A DNA stretch of 64,000 bases from NCBI RefSeq assembly GCF_001514305.1, contig NZ_KQ949103.1:62001-126000 (forward strand), read 5' to 3'. Each line of letters opens with the position of its first letter. Position 1 is the first letter of the stretch. Origin of the DNA: Streptomyces dysideae. Its GTDB lineage: Bacteria; Actinomycetota; Actinomycetes; Streptomycetales; Streptomycetaceae. A program made the position numbers and the translations under genes. Under the pieces are notes generated by a model. It worked only from the letters and a program-made list of their open reading frames with translations, was not told where the DNA came from and did no database searches. Of this stretch, positions 1 through 9,831 are shown piece by piece.

Positions 1-1339
1 ACGTCTTACGTCGTGGGGTGGTCAGTGGTTTCTGCCAGTGCTGGGCACCCCACTTGCTGGTGCAGGCCGGGTCGACCGCGACGACGGCGATGTCCTGCTC
101 GGCTGCCATCGACACCAGCCGGGCCTTGAGCTTCGCGGTAGGGAAGCGGGAGAGCAGGCGGCGGAAGCGTTTGTTGCGGCCGTGCTTCTCGCGGCCCTTC
201 TCCGCCGCGAAGTCGAGGTCCTCGATGGCGATCGCGGCGGCGCCGCCGCGGCGGGTGTGGTGCAGCAGCCGGGTCAGCGCGTGCCGGATCTGCGCGTCGC
301 GGTGCTCCGTGCTGCCGGTCAGGTCGTAGAAGAAGCGCTGCGGCTCGCCGACCGGGTTGCCGTGCACGTCGAGTTGCCAAGCGGCGAGGTGGTCGTCGTT
401 CATGTCCACCCCCACCACACCCCGGGCGAGCGCCGTGTCCAGCGGCAGCACCGAGGCGGCGGCGCGCTGCCAGGAAGCGGTCACATACCAGCGGCCCCGG
501 AGTACGTCGTGGTGGATGCGGTAGGCCACCGCCCGGTTCGCCGTGATCCGGTCTCGCCACTCCTGACCTCGATGCCGGAAGCGTACGGTCGCGTCGAGCA
601 GATACCGGCCGTGCGGCGCGTTGGCCAGGTGGACCAGCGGAGCCGGGAGCTTGATGGAAAGCTGTCCGATGTCGGTGACGCGGATGGTCTCGTTGCCCAA
701 CCGTTTGCCGGACTCCCCGTCGGCGGCCAGGAGCATCCGTGCCGCCTGCCACCGCCGGCGCCACGCCGCTTCGTCCAGCCCGGCCGCCTCCAGGTGGTGG
801 CGGGCGTGGGCGAGTCGTTTGCCGCCGCGCACCACCCGCACCCGGCCCGCCGCCCAGTCCGCCTCCACCGAAACGAGGCGGTTCTTCAAGGTCTGGAGGC
901 GGCGCGATTTGGCATGCCACTCGCCGCGCGAGCCATACCCGCGCACCAAGCCTTCCCGTCTGTTGGCCTTGGCGCCCAGCGGCCGGGCCAGCCGCGCCTC
1001 GATCGACGCGATCTGTCCCCGCAGCCAGCCCCGGTGTGCCGCCTGGCCGCGCCGGGCCAGTGCCCACTGATCGTGCGTGGCCTTGGTGATACTGCCCGCC
1101 CACCGCGCCGACGACTTGCCCGTCAGCGCCCGCTTGCGCACCGCCCACCCGGCCGCGTCATGGCCCAGGCCCTGCCGGGACCGCTCCGCAAGATCCCCGG
1201 CAGCCAGCGAGCCCAGGAACCTCCCGACCTCAGCCAGCACGGCCGCGTCCGCCGCCGACACCCGCAGCCGGTCCCGAACCGCCACCCCCGCCGGACCAGG
1301 CACGACGAACGACCCCGCCAACTCCCGCAGCCCGCCCAT
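1..1339 (-). CDS. tnpB: TnpB-type RNA-guided nuclease of an IS200/IS605-like element (copy A, 3' part off the window)
   Basis: From the ATG at 1339 the minus-strand frame stays open for 446 codons and runs off the left edge, so the C-terminus is not seen. RuvC-like signatures are present: GVVGVDMNDD with the first catalytic Asp near residue 312, and AIAIEDLDF with the Glu near residue 373. The last visible residues (DPACTSKWGAQHW) correspond to the strand that normally leads into the TnpB zinc ribbon; the third acidic residue lies beyond the edge. In this family the protein uses a guide RNA from the element's right end to cut DNA. ATG 1339 was chosen because, relative to a leader shared with the tnpB at 21203-22615, it sits where that gene starts; ATGs at 1390 and 1393 are alternatives. 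No tnpA is visible. The protein is clearly different from the other TnpB proteins here. Functional status is unknown because the end is missing. Confidence 0.85.
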   Translation of the reverse strand, partial: MGGLRELAGSFVVPGPAGVAVRDRLRVSAADAAVLAEVGRFLGSLAAGDLAERSRQGLGHDAAGWAVRKRALTGKSSARWAGSITKATHDQWALARRGQAAHRGWLRGQIASIEARLARPLGAKANRREGLVRGYGSRGEWHAKSRRLQTLKNRLVSVEADWAAGRVRVVRGGKRLAHARHHLEAAGLDEAAWRRRWQAARMLLAADGESGKRLGNETIRVTDIGQLSIKLPAPLVHLANAPHGRYLLDATVRFRHRGQEWRDRITANRAVAYRIHHDVLRGRWYVTASWQRAAASVLPLDTALARGVVGVDMNDDHLAAWQLDVHGNPVGEPQRFFYDLTGSTEHRDAQIRHALTRLLHHTRRGGAAAIAIEDLDFAAEKGREKHGRNKRFRRLLSRFPTAKLKARLVSMAAEQDIAVVAVDPACTSKWGAQHWQKPLTTPRRKT

Positions 1340-1424
1340 CTGTTCACCCCCGCCCGTCCCGAAGACCCCGTCACCGCAGTCAACGAGCATCATCCGAAAA
1401 GGTCACCCGTTCGTCCCAAGAACT
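1340..1424 (-). repeat. Shared tnpB leader / putative element left end, copy A
   Basis: The block AAAGGTCACCCGTTCG at 1398-1413 is identical to 22675-22690 in front of the second tnpB. Read in the tnpB sense direction, about 37 of the first 48 positions downstream of GGTGACC match between the two copies, and a GAACTC lies at the same distance on the outer side. In sense, GTTC...GAAC at the outer side can form a small hairpin, as IS200/IS605 left ends usually do. The outer boundary is inferred. From here to the meaB stop at 1718 (about 290 bases) I see no gene or clear structure. Confidence 0.65.
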
Positions 1425-1717
1425 CCAGTTCACTTCGGGAAGCCGGGGCCCGGAACGCACCGCATGGCAGAAGAGAACACCCCTGGAGCACCGCGAACGG
1501 CCGGACCGACATCCAGCCCTGCCACTCACTCAAACTCACCAAAAGTCACTACCGTTCACTACATCGGCAGCAGTTCCCAACCCCGCCGGGGCGGCAGGCA
1601 GCGGTGGAGGAGTTGAGCTGCCGGCCGTCGTGCTGCGCGTGGGCGTTGAGTGGGCGTGGCTGGCGTGCGGGTGGGGGGGCTGATCGGGCTCACTCCCGCT
1701 CAGTCCTGAGGAACGGT

Positions 1718-2677
1718 TCACCCCTCGGTGAGCCCCGCCACCAACTCATCCGCCGCCCGGTACGGATCCAGCTCCCCGGCGACGATCTTCTCTGCCAGTG
1801 CCCCCAGGCGCCGGTCCCCGTGCAGGTCGCCGATGCGTTCCCGCAGGGCCGTGACCGCGATGGTCTCCACCTCGACGGCGGCCCGGGTCAGTCGGCGTTC
1901 CGTCAGGACGCCGCGTTCCTCCATCCATGCCCGGTGCTTCTCCAGGGCCTCGACGACCTCGTCGATGCCCTCCGCGCGGGCGGCGACCGTCTTGACGATG
2001 GGTGGGCGCCAGTCGCCGGGGGCGCGGGACTCGCCGAGGCCCAGCATGTGGTTGAGTTCGCGGGCCGTGGCGTCGGCGCCGTCGCGGTCGGCCTTGTTGA
2101 CGACGTACACGTCGCCGATCTCGAGGATGCCCGCCTTGGCCGCCTGGATGCCGTCGCCCATGCCGGGGGCCAGGAGGACGACGGAGGTGTCCGCCTGCGA
2201 GGCGATCTCCACCTCCGACTGGCCCACGCCCACCGTCTCGACCAGGATCACGTCACAGCCCGCCGCGTCCAGGACGCGGATCGCCTGCGGGGCAGCCCAG
2301 GCCAGTCCCCCGAGATGACCGCGCGTGGCCATCGAGCGGATGTAGACGCCGGGGTCGGAGGCGTGCTCCGACATCCGCACCCGGTCGCCGAGCAGGGCGC
2401 CGCCCGAGAACGGCGAGGACGGGTCGACGGCCAGGACGCCGACCCGCTTGTCCTGCTTGCGGTACGCCGTCACCAGCGCCGACGTCGATGTCGACTTGCC
2501 GACACCCGGTGACCCCGTCAGACCCACCACATACGCCCCGCCCGTCAGCGGCGCGAGCGTCGCCATGACCTCCCGGAGCTGTGGGGACGCCCCCTCCACC
2601 AGGGAGATCAGCCGGGCCACGGCGCGCGGCCGGCCTTCTCTGGCCTGGGCCACCAGTGTGGAGACGTCCTGCATCAC
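1718..2677 (-). CDS. meaB: Methylmalonyl-CoA mutase-associated GTPase MeaB
   Basis: G3E-type GTPase (319 aa) that gates adenosylcobalamin loading into methylmalonyl-CoA mutase and protects the mutase from inactivation. The P-loop is GLTGSPGVGKST around residues 52-63, a switch segment follows at AVDPSSPFSGGALLGDR, and the base-recognition motif NKAD lies near residue 190. Length fits the MeaB/ArgK family. ATGs at 2677 and 2674 are both possible starts. It lies 41 bases downstream of the thiolase gene on the same strand and opposite the methylmalonyl-CoA epimerase gene. The cobalamin adenosyltransferase at 22808 would supply the cofactor handled by this system. The mutase subunits themselves are not in the window. 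Confidence 0.95.
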   Translation of the reverse strand: MMQDVSTLVAQAREGRPRAVARLISLVEGASPQLREVMATLAPLTGGAYVVGLTGSPGVGKSTSTSALVTAYRKQDKRVGVLAVDPSSPFSGGALLGDRVRMSEHASDPGVYIRSMATRGHLGGLAWAAPQAIRVLDAAGCDVILVETVGVGQSEVEIASQADTSVVLLAPGMGDGIQAAKAGILEIGDVYVVNKADRDGADATARELNHMLGLGESRAPGDWRPPIVKTVAARAEGIDEVVEALEKHRAWMEERGVLTERRLTRAAVEVETIAVTALRERIGDLHGDRRLGALAEKIVAGELDPYRAADELVAGLTEG

Positions 2678-2718
2678 AGCTCCGTTCCGAGGAGAGACGT
2701 ACGACGAAGTACGGGGTC

Positions 2719-3927
2719 TCAGGCCTTGGGTACCCGCACGATCAGCGCGTCACCCTGCCCACCGCCACCGCACAGCGCCGCCGCGCCCACGCCGCCGCCC
2801 CGCCGCTTCAGCTCAAGCGCCAGGTGGAGGACAAGCCGCGCTCCCGACATACCGATCGGGTGGCCCAGGGCGATGGCTCCGCCGTTGACGTTCACCTTTT
2901 CCGATGACACCCCGAGGTCCTTCATTGACTGCACCGCCACCGCGGCGAAGGCCTCGTTGATCTCGATCAGGTCCAGGTCGGAGACCTCCAGGCCCTCCTT
3001 CTTCAGGGCGTGCAGGATGGCGTTCGACGGCTGGGACTGGAGGCTGTTGTCCGGGCCGGCCACGTTGCCGTGCGCGCCGATCTCCGCGATCCACTCCAGG
3101 CCGAGCTCCTGCGCCTTGGCCTTGCTCATCACGACCACGGCCGCCGCGCCGTCCGAGATCTGCGACGAGGTGCCCGCGGTGATCGTGCCGTCCCCGGTGA
3201 ACGCCGGGCGCAGCCGGCCCAGCGACTCGGCCGTGGTCTCGGCGCGGATGCCCTCGTCCTTGCTGAAGACGACGGGCTCGCCCTTGCGCTGCGGGATCTC
3301 GACCGGGGTGATCTCGGCCTCGAAGGTGCCGTTCTTCTGCGCGGCGGCGGCCCGCTGGTGGGAGAGCGCGGCGATCTCGTCCTGCTCGGGGCGCTTGATG
3401 CCGAGGCGCGTGTTGTGCTTCTCCGTCGACTCGCCCATGGCGATGTTCTCGAAGGAGTCGGTCAGACCGTCGTAGGCCATGGCGTCGATCATCTCGATCG
3501 CGCCGTACTTGAAGCCCTCACGGGACTTGGGCAGCAGGTGGGGCGCGTTGGTCATGGACTCCTGACCACCGGCGACGATCACGTCGAACTCGCCCGCGCG
3601 GATCAGCTGGTCGGCGAGCGCGATGGCGTCGAGGCCGGACAGGCACACCTTGTTGATGGTGAGCGCCGGGACGCTCATCGGGATGCCGGCCTTGACCGCG
3701 GCCTGCCGCGCCGGGATCTGTCCCGCCCCGGCCTGCAGCACCTGGCCCATGATCACGTACTGCACCTGGTCGCCACCGATCCCCGCACGGTCGAGGGCGG
3801 CCTTGATCGCGAAGCCGCCGAGGTCGGCTCCGGAGAAGGACTTCAGCGAGCCGAGCAACCGCCCCATGGGCGTCCGCGCGCCCGCGACGATCACTGAACT
3901 GTTCGTTCCGGAAGTTCCAGAAGACAT
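2719..3927 (-). CDS. Acetyl-CoA C-acetyltransferase (thiolase)
   Basis: 402-aa thiolase that reversibly condenses two acetyl-CoA to acetoacetyl-CoA. The acylated Cys is near residue 95 in [11 protein letters not shown]. The C-terminal catalytic parts are present: [16 protein letters not shown] (His) and [11 protein letters not shown] (second Cys). The start at ATG 3927 is preceded by AAGGGG about ten bases upstream; a longer GTG start at 3954 lacks such a site. It precedes meaB on the same strand and diverges from the methylmalonyl-CoA epimerase gene. The neighbourhood suggests acetoacetyl-CoA/ethylmalonyl- or methylmalonyl-CoA metabolism together with the 3-hydroxybutyryl-CoA dehydrogenase at 20240. 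Confidence 0.93.
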   Translation of the reverse strand: MSSGTSGTNSSVIVAGARTPMGRLLGSLKSFSGADLGGFAIKAALDRAGIGGDQVQYVIMGQVLQAGAGQIPARQAAVKAGIPMSVPALTINKVCLSGLDAIALADQLIRAGEFDVIVAGGQESMTNAPHLLPKSREGFKYGAIEMIDAMAYDGLTDSFENIAMGESTEKHNTRLGIKRPEQDEIAALSHQRAAAAQKNGTFEAEITPVEIPQRKGEPVVFSKDEGIRAETTAESLGRLRPAFTGDGTITAGTSSQISDGAAAVVVMSKAKAQELGLEWIAEIGAHGNVAGPDNSLQSQPSNAILHALKKEGLEVSDLDLIEINEAFAAVAVQSMKDLGVSSEKVNVNGGAIALGHPIGMSGARLVLHLALELKRRGGGVGAAALCGGGGQGDALIVRVPKA

Positions 3928-4076
3928 GAGGTGCGATCCCCTTCCAGCCTGCACAGCCGAGGAGTGAACGAGGGTTTACTTCGAATGTACTGAGTGGCAC
4001 TCCGTGCCGTCATCGGGCCGTCGGTGTGATCGCGCGCACGTTGCGTAACCACCTCCGGAGCGGTGCACTGAGTTCC

Positions 4077-4517
4077 ATGCTGACGCGAATCGACCACATC
4101 GGGATCGCCTGCTTCGACCTCGACAGGACTGTCGAGTTCTACCGGGCCACCTACGGCTTCGAGGTGTTCCACTCCGAGGTCAACGAGGAGCAAGGCGTAC
4201 GCGAGGCCATGCTCAAGATCAACGATACGTCCGACGGCGGCGCTTCCTACCTGCAGCTTCTCGAACCGACCCGGGACGACTCGACGGTCGCGAAGTGGCT
4301 CGCGAAGAACGGCGAGGGCGTGCACCACATCGCTTTCGGTACGGCGGATGTCGACACCGAGGCCGCGGACATCCGCGACAAGGGTGTGCGCGTTCTGTAC
4401 GAAGAGCCCCGACGCGGCTCCATGGGGTCACGGATCACCTTCCTGCACCCGAAGGACTGCCACGGCGTACTGACAGAACTGGTCACTTCAGCGCCTGTTG
4501 AGTCACCTGAGCACTGA
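4077..4517 (+). CDS. mce: Methylmalonyl-CoA epimerase
   Basis: 146-aa protein of the glyoxalase/vicinal oxygen chelate fold that interconverts (2R)- and (2S)-methylmalonyl-CoA. Metal-ligand positions typical of the family are visible: the first His in RIDHIGIA, the second in VHHIAFG, and the Glu near the C-terminus in VLTELV. The ATG at 4077 gives the usual family length. It diverges from the thiolase and meaB genes, which serve the same pathway, with about 150 bases between them that must hold both promoters. About 210 bases separate it from scy, and that stretch probably carries the scy promoter. Confidence 0.94.
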   Translation: MLTRIDHIGIACFDLDRTVEFYRATYGFEVFHSEVNEEQGVREAMLKINDTSDGGASYLQLLEPTRDDSTVAKWLAKNGEGVHHIAFGTADVDTEAADIRDKGVRVLYEEPRRGSMGSRITFLHPKDCHGVLTELVTSAPVESPEH

Positions 4518-4726
4518 CCCTCGTACATATGGGCCGGTAGGGTTGGGAGCGGTCGCCGCTCACTCCAGGGCGACCGCGTTCCGGGGTCCGGTTTTGGGGG
4601 ACGAGCGTCTGGGCGGAAGCCCTTGCTCCGCCGTTGATCTGACACCATTCCCCGGGGGCCCCGTTCGGCGGATGGACGGAGCTCGTATGGAGAGACTTGC
4701 GACCAGGGGACGGATGGGACCGCGCA

Positions 4727-7700
4727 GTGCGGGGCTACGAACGCCAGGAGCGAGAGCCGGCGGCTGACGTCGACCACCTCTCTCGGTTCGAGGCCGAGAT
4801 GGAACGGCTGAAGACCGAGCGGGAAAAGGCGATTCAGCATGCCGAGGATCTCGGCTACCAGGTCGAGGTGCTGCGCGCCAAGCTGCACGAGGCGCGGCGC
4901 ACCATCATGTCCCGGCCCTCGTTCGACGGCGGCGACATCGGCTATCAGGCCGAGCAGTTGCTGCGGAACGCCCAGGTCCAGGCCGACCAGCTGCGCCAGG
5001 ACGCCGAGCGTGAGCTGAGCCAGGCGCGGGCCCAGACCCAGCGCATCCTCCAGGAGCACGCCGAGCAGGCGGCCCGGCTCCAGGCGGAGCTGCACCAGGA
5101 GGCGGTCACCCGCCGCCAGCAGCTCGACCAGGAGCTCGCGGAGCGCCGCCAGACGGTCGAGTCGCACGTCAACGAGAACGTGGCGTGGGCGGAGCAGCTG
5201 CGCGCCCGCACCGAGCAGCAGGCGCGCCGCCTGCTGGAGGAGTCGCGGGCCGAGACCGAGCAGGCCATGGCGGCCGCACGGGCCGAGGCCGAGCGGCTGA
5301 CCTCGGAGGCCAGGCAGCGACTGCAGAGCGAGGCCGAGGCGGCCCGTGCGGAGGCCGAGCAGCTGCTGCGCCGGGCCCGTACCGACGCCGAGCGGCTGCT
5401 GAACGCCGCGTCGACGCAGGCCCAGGAGGCCACCGACCACGCCGAGCAGCTGCGCAGCTCCACCGCGAACGAGTCGGACGCCGCCCGCCGGCAGGCGACC
5501 GAGCTCAGCCGGGCCGCCGAGCAGCGCATGGCGGAGGCCGAGACCGCGCTGCGCGAGGCCCGCACCGAGGCCGAGAAACTGGTCACCGAGGCCAAGTCGG
5601 CCGCCGAGAAGGCGCTCTCCAGTGCCGAGTCGGCCAACGAACAGCGCACGCGTACGGCGAAGGAGCAGGTCGCCCGGCTGGTCAGCGAGGCCACCAAGGA
5701 GGCCGAGTCCACCAAGTCGGACGCCGAGCAGATCGTCGCGGACGCCCGCGCGGAGGCCGAGAAGGTTCTCGCCGAGGCCGCCGAGAAGGCCCGGACGCTC
5801 ACCGCCGAGGAGAGCGCGACCCAGCTGTCCAAGGCGGCCAAGACAGCCGAGGACGTCCTCAACAAGGCGCAGGAGGACGCGAAGAACACCACCAAGGCCG
5901 CCGCCGAGGAGGCCGAGCGGATCCGCACCGAGGCGGAGACCGAGGCGGACCGGCTGCGCGCCGAGGCGCACGACATCGCCGAGCAGCTCAAGGGCGCGGC
6001 GAAGGACGACACCAAGGAGTACCGCGCCAAGACGGTCGAGCTGCAGGAGGAGGCCCGTCGGCTGCGCGGCGAGGCCGAGCAGCTGCGCGCCGACGCGGTC
6101 GGCGAGGGCGAGAAGATCCGCGCGGAGGCCCGCAAGGAGGCCGTCCAGCAGATCGAGGAGGCGGCCAAAACCGCCGAGGAACTGCTGGCGAAGGCCAGGC
6201 AGGACGCGGACGAGCTGCGCCAGAAGGCCACCACGGACAGCGAGAAGGTCCGTACGGAGGCCATCGAGCGGGCGACGACACTGCGCCGGCAAGCCGAGGA
6301 GACCCTCCAGCGCACCCGCCAGGAGGCCGAGCGGCACCGCGAGGAGGTCGTCGAGCAGACCGAGGGCATCAAGGCCGACGCCGAGCGGGCCGCGCGCGAG
6401 CTGCACGAGGAGACCGAGCGGGCCATAGAGGCCCGCCGTGCGGAGGCCGCCGAGGAACTGACGCGGCTGCACACCGAGGCCGAGCAGCGGCTCGCCGCCG
6501 CCGAGCAGGCGCTGACGGACGCCCGCGAGGAGGCCGCGCGGATCCGCCGCGAGGCCGGCGAGGAGACGGAGCGGCTGCGCGCCGAGTCCGCCGAGCGGAT
6601 CCGTACGCTCCAGCAGCAGGCCGAGGCGGAGGCCGAGCGGCTGCGCAACGAGGCCGCGTCCGACGCGTCCGCGTCGCGTGCCGAGGGCGAGGCCATCGCC
6701 GTACGGCTGCGGTCGGAGGCCGCGTCCGAGGCGGAGCGGCTGAAGTCGGAGGCGCAGGAGAGCGCGGACCGGGTCCGTGCGGAGGCGCAGGCCGCCGCCG
6801 AGCGGCTCGCCACCGAGGCGTCGGAGACGCTGGCCGCCGCCCAGGAGGAGGCCGTCCGGCGCCGCCGCGAGGCCGAGGAGACCCTCGGCTCGGCGCGCCA
6901 GGAGGCCGACCAGGAGCGGGAGCGGGCCCGCGAGCAGAGCGAGGAGCTGCTGGCCTCGGCGCGCAAGCGCGTGGAGGAGGCACAGGCCGAGGCGCTGCGG
7001 CTGGTCGAGGAGGCCGACCGGCGCGCCACCGAGATGGTGTCGGCGGCCGAGCAGCACGCCCAGCAGGTACGGGACTCCGTGGCCGGGCTGCACGAGCAGG
7101 CCCAGGAGGAGATCACCGGGCTGCGCTCCGCCGCCGAGCACGCGGCGGACCGTACGCGCCGGGAGGCCGAGGAGGAGTCGGACCGCGTTCGCGCCGACGC
7201 CTACGCCGAGCGGGAGCGGGCCGCCGAGGACGCCAACCGGGTCCGGCGGGAGGCGACCGCGGAGACGGACGCCGCCAAGGCGCTCGCCGAGCGCACGGTG
7301 TCGGAGGCGATCGCGGAGGCGGAGCGCCTCCGGTCGGACGCGTCCGAGCATGCCCAGCGGGTGCGCACGGAGGTGTCGGACGCCCTGGCGGAGGCCGACC
7401 AGACGGCGGCGCGTACCCGGGCCGACGCCCGCGAGGACGCCAACCGCATCCGGTCGGACGCGGCGACGCAGGCCGACACCCTGATCACCGAGGCGCGCAA
7501 CGAGGCCGAGCGGCTCACCACCGAGACGATCACGGACACCGACCGGCTGCGTACGGAGACGGTCGCGGAGGCCGAACGCGTACGGGCCGAGGCGATCGCC
7601 AAGGCCGAGAAGCTCATCGGGGACGCCTCCGGCGACGCGGAGCGGCTGCGTGCCGAGGCCGCCGAGACGGTCGGGTCGGCCCAGCAGCACGCCGAGCGGA

Positions 7701-8608
7701 TCCGGAACGAGTCGGAGCGGGTCAAGGCGGACGCCGAGGCGGAGGCGGAGCGCATGGTGTCCGCCGCGCGCGACGAGGCCGAGCGCACCCTCGACGGGGC
7801 CCGCAAGGACGCCAACAAGCGGCGTTCCGATGTGGCCGAGCAGGTCGACAAGCTCATCACGGAGACCACGGCCGAGGCGGACAAGCTGCTCACCGAGGCG
7901 CAGCAGCAGGCGCACAAGACGACCGCGGACGCCGAGGCGCAGGCCGACTCCATGGTGGGCGCGGCCCGCAAGGAGGCCGACCGGCTGGTCTCCGAGGCGA
8001 CGGTCGAGGGCAACTCCCGGGTGGAGAAGGCCCGTACGGACGCGGACGAGCTGCTCGTCGGCGCACGCCGGGACGCGACCGCCATAAGGGAGCGCGCGGA
8101 GGAGCTGCGCGACCGCATCACCAACGAGATCGAGGACCTGCACGAGCGGGCCCGCCGTGAGTCCGCCGAGACGATGAAGTCGGCGGGCGACCGCTGCGAC
8201 GCGCTCATCAAGGCTGCAGAGGAGCAGCTCCAGAAGGCGCAGGCGAAGGCCAGGGAGCTGGTCTCGGAGGCCAATTCGGAGGCCGGCAAGGTCCGTATCG
8301 CCGCCGTCAAGAAGGCCGAGGGGCTCCTCAAGGAGGCCGAGCAGAAGAAGAACTCGCTCGTCCGGGAGGCCGAGGAGCTCAAGGTTGAGGCGATCCGCGA
8401 GGCGAGGCGCACGGTCGAGGAAGGCAAACGCGAACTGGAGACCCTGGTCCGGCGCCGCGAGGACATCAATGCCGAGATCTCCCGTGTCCAGGACGTCCTG
8501 GAGGCGTTGGAGTCTTTTGAGGCCCCGTCGGCGGGCAAGGACGGCGGGGTCAAGGCCGGCGCCGCGGTCGGAGCTCCTCGTTCGGGTGGCAAGGCGTCGG
8601 ACGGGTAG
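4727..8608 (+). CDS. scy: Scy, polarisome coiled-coil scaffold for tip growth
   Basis: About 1293 aa, almost entirely Ala/Glu/Arg-rich coiled coil (repeated A-E-A-E-R-L/R type segments), after a short head containing YQVEVLRAKLHEARR near residue 50 that resembles DivIVA-like coiled coils. In Streptomyces, Scy marks hyphal tips and branch sites and assembles with DivIVA and FilP; the family is known for hendecad-based 51-residue repeats. The GTG at 4727 (VRGYERQE) is preferred; an in-frame TTG at 4697 is a less likely start. The C-terminus is a short Gly/Ala-rich tail. filP follows 200 bases downstream. The base bias of the repeats leaves a 1,500-codon antisense frame open, which is an artefact. 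Confidence 0.93.
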   Translation: MRGYERQEREPAADVDHLSRFEAEMERLKTEREKAIQHAEDLGYQVEVLRAKLHEARRTIMSRPSFDGGDIGYQAEQLLRNAQVQADQLRQDAERELSQARAQTQRILQEHAEQAARLQAELHQEAVTRRQQLDQELAERRQTVESHVNENVAWAEQLRARTEQQARRLLEESRAETEQAMAAARAEAERLTSEARQRLQSEAEAARAEAEQLLRRARTDAERLLNAASTQAQEATDHAEQLRSSTANESDAARRQATELSRAAEQRMAEAETALREARTEAEKLVTEAKSAAEKALSSAESANEQRTRTAKEQVARLVSEATKEAESTKSDAEQIVADARAEAEKVLAEAAEKARTLTAEESATQLSKAAKTAEDVLNKAQEDAKNTTKAAAEEAERIRTEAETEADRLRAEAHDIAEQLKGAAKDDTKEYRAKTVELQEEARRLRGEAEQLRADAVGEGEKIRAEARKEAVQQIEEAAKTAEELLAKARQDADELRQKATTDSEKVRTEAIERATTLRRQAEETLQRTRQEAERHREEVVEQTEGIKADAERAARELHEETERAIEARRAEAAEELTRLHTEAEQRLAAAEQALTDAREEAARIRREAGEETERLRAESAERIRTLQQQAEAEAERLRNEAASDASASRAEGEAIAVRLRSEAASEAERLKSEAQESADRVRAEAQAAAERLATEASETLAAAQEEAVRRRREAEETLGSARQEADQERERAREQSEELLASARKRVEEAQAEALRLVEEADRRATEMVSAAEQHAQQVRDSVAGLHEQAQEEITGLRSAAEHAADRTRREAEEESDRVRADAYAERERAAEDANRVRREATAETDAAKALAERTVSEAIAEAERLRSDASEHAQRVRTEVSDALAEADQTAARTRADAREDANRIRSDAATQADTLITEARNEAERLTTETITDTDRLRTETVAEAERVRAEAIAKAEKLIGDASGDAERLRAEAAETVGSAQQHAERIRNESERVKADAEAEAERMVSAARDEAERTLDGARKDANKRRSDVAEQVDKLITETTAEADKLLTEAQQQAHKTTADAEAQADSMVGAARKEADRLVSEATVEGNSRVEKARTDADELLVGARRDATAIRERAEELRDRITNEIEDLHERARRESAETMKSAGDRCDALIKAAEEQLQKAQAKARELVSEANSEAGKVRIAAVKKAEGLLKEAEQKKNSLVREAEELKVEAIREARRTVEEGKRELETLVRRREDINAEISRVQDVLEALESFEAPSAGKDGGVKAGAAVGAPRSGGKASDG

Positions 8609-8809
8609 TCGATGGACAGCTGGTCGGCAGTTCGAAATTCCGGTGCCGTTTTTGGGGCCTTTGACCAAGTTTTTGGCAAGCCGTCCGAAGGTCAGCCACC
8701 CAAAAGGGGTGTCATTCTCCAGATCAAACACGTATCCGCTCGATGACACACCGCTTCGGCCCCTAGGATTCCCCCTATCACCTCACCGGTCTCATTTGAC
8801 AGGAACCCC

Positions 8810-9748
8810 ATGAGCGACACTTCCCCCTACGGCTTCGAGCTTGTGCGGCGTGGGTACGACCGCGCTCAGGTGGACGAACGAATCTCCAAGCTCGTCTCCG
8901 ACCGTGACTCCGCTCTCGCCCGCATCACCGCTCTGGAAAAGCGCATCGAGGAGCTCCACCTCGAGACGCAGAACGCCCAGGCACAGGTCAGCGATGCCGA
9001 GCCGTCGTACGCCGGTCTCGGCGCGCGTGTCGAGAAGATCCTCCGCCTCGCCGAGGAGGAGGCCAAGGATCTGCGCGAGGAGGCCCGCCGCGCCGCCGAG
9101 CAGCACCGCGAACTCGCCGAGTCGGCGGCCCAGCAGGTCCGCAACGACGCAGAATCGTTCTCGGCGGAGCGCAAGGCCAAGGCCGAGGACGAGGGCGTCC
9201 GGATCGTCGAGAAGGCCAAGAGCGAGGCCTCCCAGCTGCGCGCCGAGGCGCAGAAGGACGCGCAGTCGAAGCGTGAGGAGGCGGACGCCCTCTTCGAGGA
9301 GACCCGCGCGAAGGCCGCGCAGGCCGCCGCCGACTTCGAGACGAACCTCGCCAAGCGCCGCGAGCAGTCCGAGCGCGACCTGGCCTCGCGTCAGCAGAAG
9401 GCCGAGAAGCGTCTCGCCGAGATCGAGCACCGGGCGGAGCAGCTGCGCCTGGAGGCGGAGAAGCTGCGCACCGACGCCGAGCGCCGTGCCCGCCAGACGG
9501 TGGAGACGGCTCAGCGCCAGGCCGAGGACATCGTGGCCGACGCCAACGCCAAGGCCGACCGGATCCGTTCGGAATCCGAGCGCGAGCTCGCGGCTCTCAC
9601 CAACCGCCGCGACTCGATCAACGCCCAGCTCACGAACGTCCGCGAGATGCTCGCGACGCTCACGGGCGCCGCGGTCGCCGCGGCCGGCTCGCCGTCCACG
9701 GACGACGAGCCGATCTCCCGCGGGGTGCCTGCTCAGCAGTCCCGGTAA
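8810..9748 (+). CDS. filP: FilP, filament-forming coiled-coil cytoskeletal protein
   Basis: 312-aa coiled-coil protein. The N-terminus (SPYGFELVRRGYDRAQVDE) has the DivIVA-like short helix motif, then long Ala/Glu/Arg coiled coil to about residue 285, then a short disordered tail. FilP of Streptomyces forms intermediate-filament-like networks behind the hyphal tip and interacts with Scy and DivIVA. The ATG at 8810 is preceded by AGGA at 8801-8804, five bases away. It is the partner gene of scy just upstream and is followed by a strong terminator, so it ends this transcription unit. Confidence 0.94.
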   Translation: MSDTSPYGFELVRRGYDRAQVDERISKLVSDRDSALARITALEKRIEELHLETQNAQAQVSDAEPSYAGLGARVEKILRLAEEEAKDLREEARRAAEQHRELAESAAQQVRNDAESFSAERKAKAEDEGVRIVEKAKSEASQLRAEAQKDAQSKREEADALFEETRAKAAQAAADFETNLAKRREQSERDLASRQQKAEKRLAEIEHRAEQLRLEAEKLRTDAERRARQTVETAQRQAEDIVADANAKADRIRSESERELAALTNRRDSINAQLTNVREMLATLTGAAVAAAGSPSTDDEPISRGVPAQQSR

Positions 9749-9779
9749 CACCCGGCGTACGTCCGCTGAACACTGTGAA

Positions 9780-9807
9780 GCCCTCTGCCACTCCGGTGGC
9801 AGGGGGC
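9780..9807 (+). terminator. Rho-independent terminator after filP
   Basis: GCCCTCTGCCAC (9780-9791) pairs with GTGGCAGGGGGC (9796-9807) over 12 positions with one G-U pair and a four-base loop, followed by TTT. It lies 32 bases after the filP stop and before the ABC ATPase gene. Confidence 0.85.
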
Positions 9808-9831
9808 TTTGCCGCGTTCTAGCGTGGCCGC

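Noticed and set aside
6-1148. A 380-codon minus-strand frame rich in Gly/Arg/Pro at the left edge
   Set aside because: It is out of phase with the TnpB frame, which shows RuvC motifs and stays open throughout; the 380-codon frame has no recognisable protein.
4498-4767. 89-codon frame between the epimerase and scy
   Set aside because: Arg/Gly-rich, no ribosome site, overlaps the scy start; taken as promoter region instead.
4247-8749. A 1,500-codon open frame antisense to scy, with Leu/Gly/Arg-rich product
   Set aside because: It mirrors the Ala/Glu/Arg repeats of scy in a high-GC genome, has no ribosome site and has a composition no protein family shows; scy itself is well supported.
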